64,000 bases of DNA from Brevundimonas bacteroides DSM 4726 (GTDB lineage: Bacteria; Pseudomonadota; Alphaproteobacteria; Caulobacterales; Caulobacteraceae): assembly GCF_000701445.1 (NCBI RefSeq), contig NZ_JNIX01000005.1, positions 1 to 64,000 on the forward strand, in the 5' to 3' direction. The notes under the pieces were generated by a model, which did not search any database, was not told the DNA's origin, and was given only the letters and a program-made list of their open reading frames with translations. The stretch's first letter is position 1, and each line of letters opens with the position of its first letter. Shown in pieces: positions 28,312 to 35,313 of the stretch. Both the position numbers and the translations under genes were made by a program.

Positions 28312-28343
28312 GTCTTGACCCTGTTGGCAAGCCCAAAGGGGCG

Positions 28344-29132
28344 TCAGGTCCAGCCCTCGGTCCCCTGGCGCTGGGACGTCATGTGATACTGGAAGCGATC
28401 AGGCCGGTAATGGCCCACGATCATCTGCACTGGCCGGGCGTCTGCGCCGATCATGATGCGCTCGATCTTCAGCACCGGGGCGCCGGACGGTACGTCCAGA
28501 CAAGCTGACACGGTGGGAGAGGCCGCCGCCGCCGTGATCCACTGCTCAGCCTCCACGGCCCCTGCCCCCGCTCGTTCCAGCAGAGTCAGCAACGGCGTCG
28601 AGCGCAGCTCGTCGATGGAATAACGCGCCGCGATGTCGGCGGGCACATAGGTGGTCAGGTAGGAGAAGGGCTCGCCCTGGAGCTTTCTCAGGCGCACCGC
28701 CCTCTGGACCGTCGCGCCCGGTTCCAACTTCAGCCGCGCGGCGACCAACGCGTCGGCTGGCTCGTCGGCGACTTCCAGCAGTTCGACCTCGGTCGTCAGA
28801 CCCATCGACTTGAGCGACGAGATCAGCGTCTCGAACGAACCCGAGACCAGCGGGATCACACCGCCGGTCGAAACGATGGTGCCCCGCCCGCGATGACGCG
28901 ACACCAGGTTGTTCGCCGCCAGCTCGTTCAGCGCCCGCTTCACCGTGATGCGCGACACATCGAAGGCGCGCGCCAGTTCCTGCTCGCCTGGCAGGGTCTC
29001 GCCGTCGGCATAGACACCGGACTGGATGCGCTCGCGCAGCACCAGATAGACCTGATGATACAGGGGCGTCGGCAGGGTCCCGTTCAGAAGTCCCGCGTCG
29101 TCCGCCTGGATGTCCGATGCGCCGTCGGCCAA
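28344..29132 (-). CDS. GntR-family (HutC subfamily) transcriptional regulator of the island
   Basis: This 262-residue regulator has an N-terminal winged helix-turn-helix at about 22-90 ('LYHQVYLVLRERIQSGVY', 'LPGEQELARAFDVSRITVKRAL', 'GRGTIVS'). A UTRA-type effector domain, about 110-250, contains 'TYVPADIAARYS' and 'LKIERIMIGADARPVQMIVGHYRPDRFQY' blocks. UTRA regulators usually bind small pathway metabolites and repress. The probable start is TTG 29132, inside operator 4, so autoregulation is likely. All five operators in the island match a HutC-type dimer site. Its effector is unknown. Confidence 0.9.
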   Translation of the reverse strand: MADGASDIQADDAGLLNGTLPTPLYHQVYLVLRERIQSGVYADGETLPGEQELARAFDVSRITVKRALNELAANNLVSRHRGRGTIVSTGGVIPLVSGSFETLISSLKSMGLTTEVELLEVADEPADALVAARLKLEPGATVQRAVRLRKLQGEPFSYLTTYVPADIAARYSIDELRSTPLLTLLERAGAGAVEAEQWITAAAASPTVSACLDVPSGAPVLKIERIMIGADARPVQMIVGHYRPDRFQYHMTSQRQGTEGWT

Positions 29133-29155
29133 ATGACCTATTCCTATACCAACTC
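29130..29155. promoter_or_regulatory. Island operator 4 (weaker copy)
   Basis: CAAATGACCTA, spacer TTCC, TATACCAACTC: the outer bases of the left arm and the inner TATA of the right arm match the consensus. It overlaps the probable TTG start of the regulator gene on one side and lies 40 bases upstream of the nitrilase-fold gene on the other. It suggests autoregulation plus control of the divergent gene, with lower affinity than operator 3. Confidence 0.65.
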
Positions 29156-29195
29156 AGTCCGCGCTAGGCATAGGACGATCCGCCCGGAGCGCGCA

Positions 29196-30242
29196 ATGTC
29201 CGACCCTTCGCCCTACATCGCCCTCGCCTTGCAGACGACCTGCTTCGCCGTCAACGGCGACGCCGACGCCCGCGCCAGTCGGCCGCGCATGGCCGAGGCG
29301 ATCCGCCGGATCGGCGCCCAGATCGGAGCCTCCAAACGCTTCATCGGTCCGGACGTGCGGCTGGTCGTCCTGCCCGAATACTTCCTGACCGGCTTTCCCA
29401 TGGGTGAGCCCACCGCCGTCTGGGCAGAGAAGGCTTGTCTGGAACCTGATGGCGCCGAATACCGCGCGCTCGGCGAGGTCGCGCGCGCCCATGACGTCTT
29501 CCTGGCCGGCAACGCCTATGAGACGGACGAGCATTTCCCCGGCCTCTATTTCCAGTGCAGCTTCGTCATCGCCCCCTCCAGTGACGTCGTGCTGCGCTAT
29601 CGCCGTCTGGTGACCTTGTTCGGTCCCAGCCCTTACGATGTCTGGGACCACTATATCGCCCGCTATGGCCTGGACGGCGTTTTCCCGGTCGCCGACACCG
29701 AGATCGGCCGCCTCGCCGCCATCGCCTCGGAAGAGATCCTCTATCCCGAGATCGCCCGCGCCCACGCCGTGCGCGGCGCTGAGGTGTTCGTGCATTCCTC
29801 GAGCGAGATCGCGGCGGCGCTGGCCACGCCCAAGAACGTCGCCAAACAGGCGCGCGCCATCGAGAACCTCGCCTACGTCGTCAGCGCCAATTCGGCGGGG
29901 ATCGAGGGCATCGCCATCCCCAAGGCCTCCACCGACGCCTCGTCCAAGGTGATCGACTTCCGCGGGCTCGTGCTCGCAGAGGCGGGCTACGGCGAGAGCA
30001 TGGCCGGATACGCCGAGATCGACGTCGGGGACCTGCGCCGCTACCGCCGCCGCCCCGGCATGCCCAACATCCTGTCGCGCCAGCCCATGCACCTCTGGAG
30101 CCAGGCCTATGCGGGGGTGGATATCCAGCCGAGGAACACCCTGCTCGACGGCTCCGGCGGCCTGACGGTCCCGACACCGGCCTTCTACGCCCAGCGGCAG
30201 CGGGCCGTGATCGACAAGCTGGCGGACGCCGGCGTGATCTGA
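29196..30242 (+). CDS. Nitrilase-superfamily protein with altered catalytic residues
   Basis: This 348-residue protein has the carbon-nitrogen hydrolase layout. The first catalytic residue, E61, is present in 'VVLPEYFLTGFP'. The position of the catalytic lysine reads 'YRRLVTLF' (R137), and that of the nucleophilic cysteine reads 'AIASEEILYPEIAR' (S178), so two of the three triad residues are changed. Relatives hydrolyse nitriles or amides through that Cys. This member may use a serine, bind only, or carry out another reaction. It is cytosolic, preceded by operator 4, and followed by an 11-bp hairpin. Coding quality and intact length argue against a pseudogene. Confidence 0.8.
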   Translation: MSDPSPYIALALQTTCFAVNGDADARASRPRMAEAIRRIGAQIGASKRFIGPDVRLVVLPEYFLTGFPMGEPTAVWAEKACLEPDGAEYRALGEVARAHDVFLAGNAYETDEHFPGLYFQCSFVIAPSSDVVLRYRRLVTLFGPSPYDVWDHYIARYGLDGVFPVADTEIGRLAAIASEEILYPEIARAHAVRGAEVFVHSSSEIAAALATPKNVAKQARAIENLAYVVSANSAGIEGIAIPKASTDASSKVIDFRGLVLAEAGYGESMAGYAEIDVGDLRRYRRRPGMPNILSRQPMHLWSQAYAGVDIQPRNTLLDGSGGLTVPTPAFYAQRQRAVIDKLADAGVI

Positions 30243-30253
30243 CGCCAACTGAA

Positions 30254-30285
30254 CGATCGTCACCGTGTCGTCATGGTGACGATCG
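30254..30285. repeat. Perfect inverted repeat after the nitrilase-fold gene
   Basis: CGATCGTCACC (30254-30264) and GGTGACGATCG (30275-30285) form a perfect 11-bp stem around a 10-base loop, starting 12 bases after the stop codon. No T run follows, so it may be a Rho-independent-like 3' end or an extra protein site rather than a canonical terminator. Confidence 0.6.
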
Positions 30286-30357
30286 CAGCGCACACGCGCC
30301 CGGCCATGCGGCATCGTTACATTGCAGCGTTGACGCGCGCTGACGCTCGTCCATAGT

Positions 30358-30383
30358 CAAATGGTCTATAAGTATATCATTTG
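30358..30383. promoter_or_regulatory. Island operator 5
   Basis: CAAATGGTCTA, spacer TAAG, TATATCATTTG: the right arm is a perfect consensus copy and the left arm differs at four positions. It lies 24 bases upstream of the TonB receptor 2 start and so governs the receptor-CpcT/CpeT pair. Confidence 0.78.
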
Positions 30384-30406
30384 GCCAATCGGAGGGGCTG
30401 GACCCA

Positions 30407-32788
30407 ATGTCGCATACTCACGGTGTTATCCGGACGCGCAGCGTCATTCTCGCGGGCGTCGCCTTCGCGGCCCTGGCCTCGGCCGCCGCGCCCGCATCGG
30501 CCCAACAGGCCGCCAGCGGCGATCCTGAGGCTTCCGCTGTGGAGGACATCGTGGTGACTGCTCGCCGACGCGAGGAGGCTTTGCAGGATGTGCCGATCGC
30601 GGTCACCGCTTTCACCGAGGAGAGCCTTCAGAACCAGCAGATCGAGGATCTGTCCGATGTGGCGCGCTATACGCCGGGCGTACAGCTGCAACAGGCGTTC
30701 GGCCGTGACGGAGACCGGCCAGTCATTCGGGGGGCCTCCAACATCCTGACCGGCGACGGCAAGGTCGGCATCTTCCTGGACGGCGTTCCGTGGTTCGGCG
30801 ACTTCTCGACGCTGGATCTCGACCTGGCCCAGAGGGTCGAGGTGGTCCGGGGACCGCAGTCGGCGGTCTATGGTCGCGGCACACTGTCGGGTGCCATCAA
30901 TGTGGTCACCCGTCGTCCGGGCGATGACTATACCGGACGCATGAACTTCACCGTCGGCACCGACCAGCGGCTGGACATCTCGGGCGTCATCTCGGGTCCG
31001 ATCACCGAGAACCTGGGCGGAATGTTCGGCTTCTCCAGCAATGAGGTGGAGGGCCAGTATCAGAACACCGTCGGCCTGCGTGAACGTCTGGGCAGCCAGG
31101 AGACGCGCGGCTTCTACGGCGGGCTGTTTTTTGAGGCCGGGGATATCGACGCCTCCGTCCGCTACTTCCGCAACGACGATCGCGATTCGCATTTCCCCAT
31201 CTCGCTGCTGCCGGCAGCAGCCAACAACTGCTTCCTGACCACCCGCCCCTACTACTGCGGCGAGATTCCCGTGCCGACCAGCTATGCACTGAACACCGAC
31301 CAGATCCTGGTGCCCGGCATCGTGCGCGAGGCCGAACGCTGGGTGGCGGACGTCAACTGGGACATCGCCGGCTCAGGCTATGTGCTGTCCTATCTGGGCG
31401 GCAAGAACGACGTCTATGAGTCCAGCGGCTATGACGGCAGCTATGACGCCCGCGACTTCTTCGTGCTCGGCACGGGTTGCCCCTTCATCCCGATCGCCAA
31501 CCGTTTCTGCGCCCGCTCGGCCTTCTACGACACGGCGGCCTCGGACCGTTCGACCGAGACGCATGAGCTGCGCATCTCCAGCCCCGGCGACAACCGCTTC
31601 CGCTGGAGCCTGGGATACTACACCGCCGAAGACGAGCTGACCCCGCTGGCCAAATACCTGGAGGTCACCGAGACGGGCTTCGACGTTCTGGGCGCGATCA
31701 ACCTGGTGGAGACCGAGGCCTGGTTCGCCAGCGCCGACTTCGACCTGACCGACGCCCTCACCCTGACGCTCGAGGTGCGGCACCAGGAGGACCAGATCAC
31801 CTCGACCAACCAGACCTATATCGCCTCGCAGTACTTCGGGCCCGAAGTCTTCGCCCGGGTGCGCAGCCCCAATCCGAATGCAGTGGTCGGAACGCCGGGG
31901 ACGCGCAACACCAGCTTCGACGCCACTCTGCCGCGCGTGACCCTGACATGGGAGCCGTCGTCGGACCTGACGCTGTACGCCCAGTACGCCCAGGGTAACT
32001 CACCCGGCGGTTTCAACGATCTTGCCGCGCCCGTGACGACATATGAGGAAGAAACCCTCACGAACTACGAGATAGGGGCGAAGACCCGGCTGTTCGGGTT
32101 CGACTATCTGAACGCCTCGCTGTTTTACAACGTCTACGAAGATCAGGTCCTGACCAACACCTTCGTGGCCCTCACGGCGATCCAGAGCTATCGCGCCAAC
32201 ATCGGCGAGACGGAGCTCAAAGGGCTGGAACTGGAGGGTGGCTACAGTCTGACGGACAATATCCGTGCCCGCTTTACCTATTCCTACATCGACGCCGAGA
32301 TTACCGAAGGCGTTGACGGCGACCAGGCGGTTTTGCTGTTGGGTCGCACCTGCCTGCTGGGTACGGCCAACAACCTAGACGGTCCGGGCTGCCGCGCCGC
32401 GGGCGACATCTCGGGCAAGGAGCCGCCACTGGTGTCGCGCCATCTGGGCAGCGCAGGCATTCGTTGGGACGGGGACACGATGGACAACGGCTGGAACCTG
32501 TTTGCCTCGGCGGATCTGACCTATCGCGGCGAGTTCTTCGAACAGGTCCACAACAACATCACCATCCCGGCCTCGACCCGAGTTGACTTGCAGGTGGGGG
32601 TGCAAAACGACCATCTGCGGCTGTCAATCTGGGGCAAAAACGTTGGCGACGACGACGCGCCCGTGGGCGTTCTGCGCTACGTCGACTTCATTGCTCCCAA
32701 TGGACCGGCAGGTGTCCGCCCCCGCGCGTTTGGCGTGACGCCGGGTGAACTGAGCAGCTACGGTGTGACGCTCAGCGCCCGCTTCTGA
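30407..32788 (+). CDS. TonB-dependent outer-membrane receptor 2
   Basis: This 793-residue receptor starts with a signal peptide cut near 'ASAQQ' (about residue 32). It has the TonB-box-like 'VEDIVVTARRR', plug signature 'QRVEVVRGPQSAVYGRGTLSGAINVVTR', and a barrel that ends 'GVTLSARF'. It is clearly distinct from receptor 1 in sequence, so the two may recognise different forms of the substrate. Ribosome-binding site GGAGGGG precedes ATG 30407. Operator 5 is immediately upstream. Its stop overlaps the start of the CpcT/CpeT-like gene (TGATG arrangement), so translation of the two is coupled and a joint role is likely. Confidence 0.93.
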   Translation: MSHTHGVIRTRSVILAGVAFAALASAAAPASAQQAASGDPEASAVEDIVVTARRREEALQDVPIAVTAFTEESLQNQQIEDLSDVARYTPGVQLQQAFGRDGDRPVIRGASNILTGDGKVGIFLDGVPWFGDFSTLDLDLAQRVEVVRGPQSAVYGRGTLSGAINVVTRRPGDDYTGRMNFTVGTDQRLDISGVISGPITENLGGMFGFSSNEVEGQYQNTVGLRERLGSQETRGFYGGLFFEAGDIDASVRYFRNDDRDSHFPISLLPAAANNCFLTTRPYYCGEIPVPTSYALNTDQILVPGIVREAERWVADVNWDIAGSGYVLSYLGGKNDVYESSGYDGSYDARDFFVLGTGCPFIPIANRFCARSAFYDTAASDRSTETHELRISSPGDNRFRWSLGYYTAEDELTPLAKYLEVTETGFDVLGAINLVETEAWFASADFDLTDALTLTLEVRHQEDQITSTNQTYIASQYFGPEVFARVRSPNPNAVVGTPGTRNTSFDATLPRVTLTWEPSSDLTLYAQYAQGNSPGGFNDLAAPVTTYEEETLTNYEIGAKTRLFGFDYLNASLFYNVYEDQVLTNTFVALTAIQSYRANIGETELKGLELEGGYSLTDNIRARFTYSYIDAEITEGVDGDQAVLLLGRTCLLGTANNLDGPGCRAAGDISGKEPPLVSRHLGSAGIRWDGDTMDNGWNLFASADLTYRGEFFEQVHNNITIPASTRVDLQVGVQNDHLRLSIWGKNVGDDDAPVGVLRYVDFIAPNGPAGVRPRAFGVTPGELSSYGVTLSARF

Positions 32789-33765
32789 TGCGAGCGGTCC
32801 TGCTCGCCGCTGTCGCCCTGGTCCTTGCGCCGTGGGCGGCGGCGGGCGACCCGCCACCCGCGCCGATGGCGGTCGCCGTTCTGGAACGCGACCTGCCTCC
32901 TTTGGTTGAGATGTTTCAGGGCGTGTGGGACAACGCCGAGCAGGTTGGTTTCGCCGGGGAACTGGGCTTCGCCGACGGTGCCCCGCCAACGCGCCGCCAC
33001 GTCACGATCCGACGTGTCGAGGCGCCCGGCCTTGGCCCGCTGGTCTTGCGGCTGGACGAATATCGCAACAATGACCCCGCCGATGTCGGTCGCCAGCGCT
33101 TCTACTCCTTCGCTGTCGATCCGGCGAAGATGGCGATCCGCATGGACGTTCTGACACCTCTCGGCGACCGCCTGCCCGCCGACGCTGACCATGCCGCCCT
33201 TACGCGGGAGGGCATGCGCTCCAATCCCGGTTGCGAGACTCTGTGGCGCAGGAGCGCCGACCAGTTCGTCGCCTGGATCGAGGACGGGGCATGCCGTGTG
33301 CGATCCCAGGGTGGCTCGGGCCCGGAGCTCACTATCGGCGCCGACATCGCTCTGTCGACCGACCAGCTCTGGATTATCGAAACGGCGCGCGACGCCCGCG
33401 GCCGCGACGCCTATCCCGACGAGCCTGACGCTCCCGTGCAGTACCGCCGCGCGACCGCCTTCACCTGCTGGATCGCCGTGCCACGTCAGGCCCCGCAGGA
33501 GGGCTGGTTCTACGCCCGCGACCTGGCCATTCACGACCAGGGCGGCGAGGTCTGGGTCACCACCGACGAGACGACGCCTCGCACCTTCGGCTTTCGCATG
33601 AGGAACGTGCGCTGGCCGACCGGCCAGAATGCCGACGCTCTGACGCTGTACATCCACGACCAGCGCGGCTCTCCCGCAATCAGCTACGCCTGGGCCAGCC
33701 CCGACGCCACGCGCATAGGCATCAACCTGCGCACGCTGCAGGGCAGCTGTTCGCGCGGAACCTAG
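32788..33765 (+). CDS. CpcT/CpeT-family (bilin lyase-like) exported protein
   Basis: This 325-residue protein has an N-terminal signal peptide cleaved about residue 19 ('APWAAAG'). The rest matches the CpcT/CpeT pattern. There is an opening 'LVEMFQGVWDNAEQ' (39-52), then 'RQRFYSF' (102-108), 'NPGCETLW' (146-153), 'FVAWIEDGACRV' (160-171) and an 'LSTDQLWIIETARDARGRD' region (189-207). In cyanobacteria this fold attaches phycobilins to cysteine in phycobiliproteins. No phycobiliprotein is seen here and the organism is not a cyanobacterium. Secretion and coupling to a TonB receptor suggest bilin or tetrapyrrole binding at the cell surface or periplasm; this is inferred. Confidence 0.78.
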   Translation: MRAVLLAAVALVLAPWAAAGDPPPAPMAVAVLERDLPPLVEMFQGVWDNAEQVGFAGELGFADGAPPTRRHVTIRRVEAPGLGPLVLRLDEYRNNDPADVGRQRFYSFAVDPAKMAIRMDVLTPLGDRLPADADHAALTREGMRSNPGCETLWRRSADQFVAWIEDGACRVRSQGGSGPELTIGADIALSTDQLWIIETARDARGRDAYPDEPDAPVQYRRATAFTCWIAVPRQAPQEGWFYARDLAIHDQGGEVWVTTDETTPRTFGFRMRNVRWPTGQNADALTLYIHDQRGSPAISYAWASPDATRIGINLRTLQGSCSRGT

Positions 33766-33775
33766 CCATCCAGCG

Positions 33776-35140
33776 TCAGGCGGCCTCGGCCACCGGAGCG
33801 GGCGCTGGCCCGACCACGATCCGCCCGCTCTCACTGGCCACCGTCCAGGGTCGCCGTACGCCGCCCATCTGCTCCGCCGCCGCCAGCCCCGCCTGCAAGC
33901 CGTCCTCATGGAAGCCAGAGCCGAACCAGGCCCCCGCGAACCAGACACCGCCCTGGCCCTGGAGCGACCAGAGCTCCGACTGGGCGGCGACAGCGGCCCG
34001 GTCGAACACGGGGTGCTCATAGTCCCACTCGCCGATCACCAGCGAAGGATCTGGCTCTTTCGCCGGGTTCAGGCTGACGAACAGCGGCGGGCCCGGCAGG
34101 GACTGGAGCTCGTTCATCCAGTAGGTGACGCCGCCCTCGCCAGAACGATCCGAATAGCCCTTGTGCGTCCAGGCGGCCCAGGCCTTGCGCCGCTTGGGCA
34201 TGGCGGAGACGTCGCGGTGCAGGATCGCCTTGTTGGCACGATAGCCAATGGCGCCGAGCAGACGCCGCTCCTCCGTTGTAGGCTGATCCAGAAGTCGCAG
34301 GGCCTGGTCGGAGTGGGTCGCCAGCAGGACGGCGTCGAACCGCTCGGTTCTGCCGTCGGCGAACCGCAGCGTCGCGCCCGAGCCGTCGCGTGAGACCCCG
34401 GCCACGCCCGCGTTGAGAACCGTGCGTCCCGCAAAGTCCCCATGCAGGCGCTGCACGTACTCCCGGCTGCCGCCGTCGACGGTGCGCCAGGTCGGCTTGA
34501 GGTCATAGGTCAGCAGATTGTGGTTCATGTAGAACCGCACGAACGACGCCGCCGGATAGGCCGACATCTGACCCATCGAGCACGACCAGATCGCGGCCGC
34601 CTGGGGCAGCAGGTGCGCCTCCTTGAACAGGTCGCCATAGCCGTTGCGGGTCAGATAGGCGTCGAGCGTCTCGCCGGTCCGCTCCATCTCGGCGAGATCC
34701 TTCGGGGCCTGCTTCTGGAACCGCAGCAGGTCCGAGATCATCCGCCAGAACCGGGGGCTGACCCAGTTCCGCTTCTGGGCGAACAGGGCGGGGATGCCGT
34801 GGCTGGAATACTCGAAGGCCCCGTCGTCGATGGAGACGGCGAAGGACATGTGCGCCGGCTTGGTCGGCACCGACAGATGCTCGAACAGGGCTTTCAGGTT
34901 CGGGTAGTTGTCCTCGTTGTAGACGATGAAGCCGGTGTCGACCGCGACGGGAGCCGAGGGGCTGGGGGCCTCCACCGTATTGGAATGGCCGCCGATGCGG
35001 TCGTCGGCCTCGAACAGGGTCACGTCGCGGCGGTGGGCCAAAAGCCAGGCCGCCGACAGCCCCGATATGCCCGAGCCGACCACAGCGATCCTCTGGCGCT
35101 TGCCGGGCGTCTGGTTCGAGGCGGCGAGATACGGGCTCAT
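33776..35140 (-). CDS. FAD-dependent oxidoreductase (amine oxidase-like) linked to fatty-acid modification
   Basis: This 454-residue flavoprotein opens with a Rossmann motif 'VVGSGISGLSAAWLL' (about 20-34) and 'RIGGHSNTVE'. It closes with 'AGAWFGSGFHEDGLQAGLAAAE', as in the amine-oxidase/phytoene-desaturase-like family. Members that lie beside cyclopropane-fatty-acid-synthase homologues are part of fatty-acid modification or photo-oxidative stress loci, for example furan fatty acid enzymes of Rhodobacter. This gene faces the methyltransferase at 35314 across a 173-base gap. The usual DUF1365 partner is not seen. It is probably cytoplasmic or membrane-associated. The function in this organism is inferred. 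Confidence 0.82.
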   Translation of the reverse strand: MSPYLAASNQTPGKRQRIAVVGSGISGLSAAWLLAHRRDVTLFEADDRIGGHSNTVEAPSPSAPVAVDTGFIVYNEDNYPNLKALFEHLSVPTKPAHMSFAVSIDDGAFEYSSHGIPALFAQKRNWVSPRFWRMISDLLRFQKQAPKDLAEMERTGETLDAYLTRNGYGDLFKEAHLLPQAAAIWSCSMGQMSAYPAASFVRFYMNHNLLTYDLKPTWRTVDGGSREYVQRLHGDFAGRTVLNAGVAGVSRDGSGATLRFADGRTERFDAVLLATHSDQALRLLDQPTTEERRLLGAIGYRANKAILHRDVSAMPKRRKAWAAWTHKGYSDRSGEGGVTYWMNELQSLPGPPLFVSLNPAKEPDPSLVIGEWDYEHPVFDRAAVAAQSELWSLQGQGGVWFAGAWFGSGFHEDGLQAGLAAAEQMGGVRRPWTVASESGRIVVGPAPAPVAEAA

Positions 35141-35194
35141 GCGGTCTCCGGGTCGTCGTGGGCAGACCGGTGAACTACGACCCAGCTGCGGCGA

Positions 35195-35210
35195 TGGATG
35201 ACGTCATCCA
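35195..35210. promoter_or_regulatory. Perfect 16-bp palindrome in the divergent promoter region
   Basis: TGGATGACGTCATCCA is a perfect palindrome, lying 55 bases from the flavoprotein start and 104 bases from the methyltransferase start. Its symmetry and position suggest the binding site of a homodimeric regulator controlling both genes. I do not know which regulator. Confidence 0.55.
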
Positions 35211-35253
35211 GCTCGGAGGGTCGTGCGTAACTGCCGGGTCGCCCCAAGCGCGG

Positions 35254-35272
35254 CCGTTGCGTGCGGCAACGG
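35254..35272. repeat. Inverted repeat upstream of the fatty-acid methyltransferase
   Basis: CCGTTGC (35254-35260) and GCAACGG (35266-35272) form a perfect 7-bp stem around 5 bases, 42 bases before the methyltransferase start. It could be an additional operator or a leader hairpin. Confidence 0.5.
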
Positions 35273-35313
35273 TTAGGCTTCGCAGGGCCGACCCGCAATG
35301 TCAGGATCGTCGC

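Noticed and set aside
29196..30242. Ordinary nitrilase or aliphatic amidase call
   Set aside because: Catalytic Cys and Lys positions appear replaced, so a standard activity should not be assumed.
32788..33765. Evidence for phycobilisome synthesis or phototrophy
   Set aside because: No phycobiliprotein, heme oxygenase or other pigment genes are present. A single exported CpcT-like protein does not imply phototrophy.
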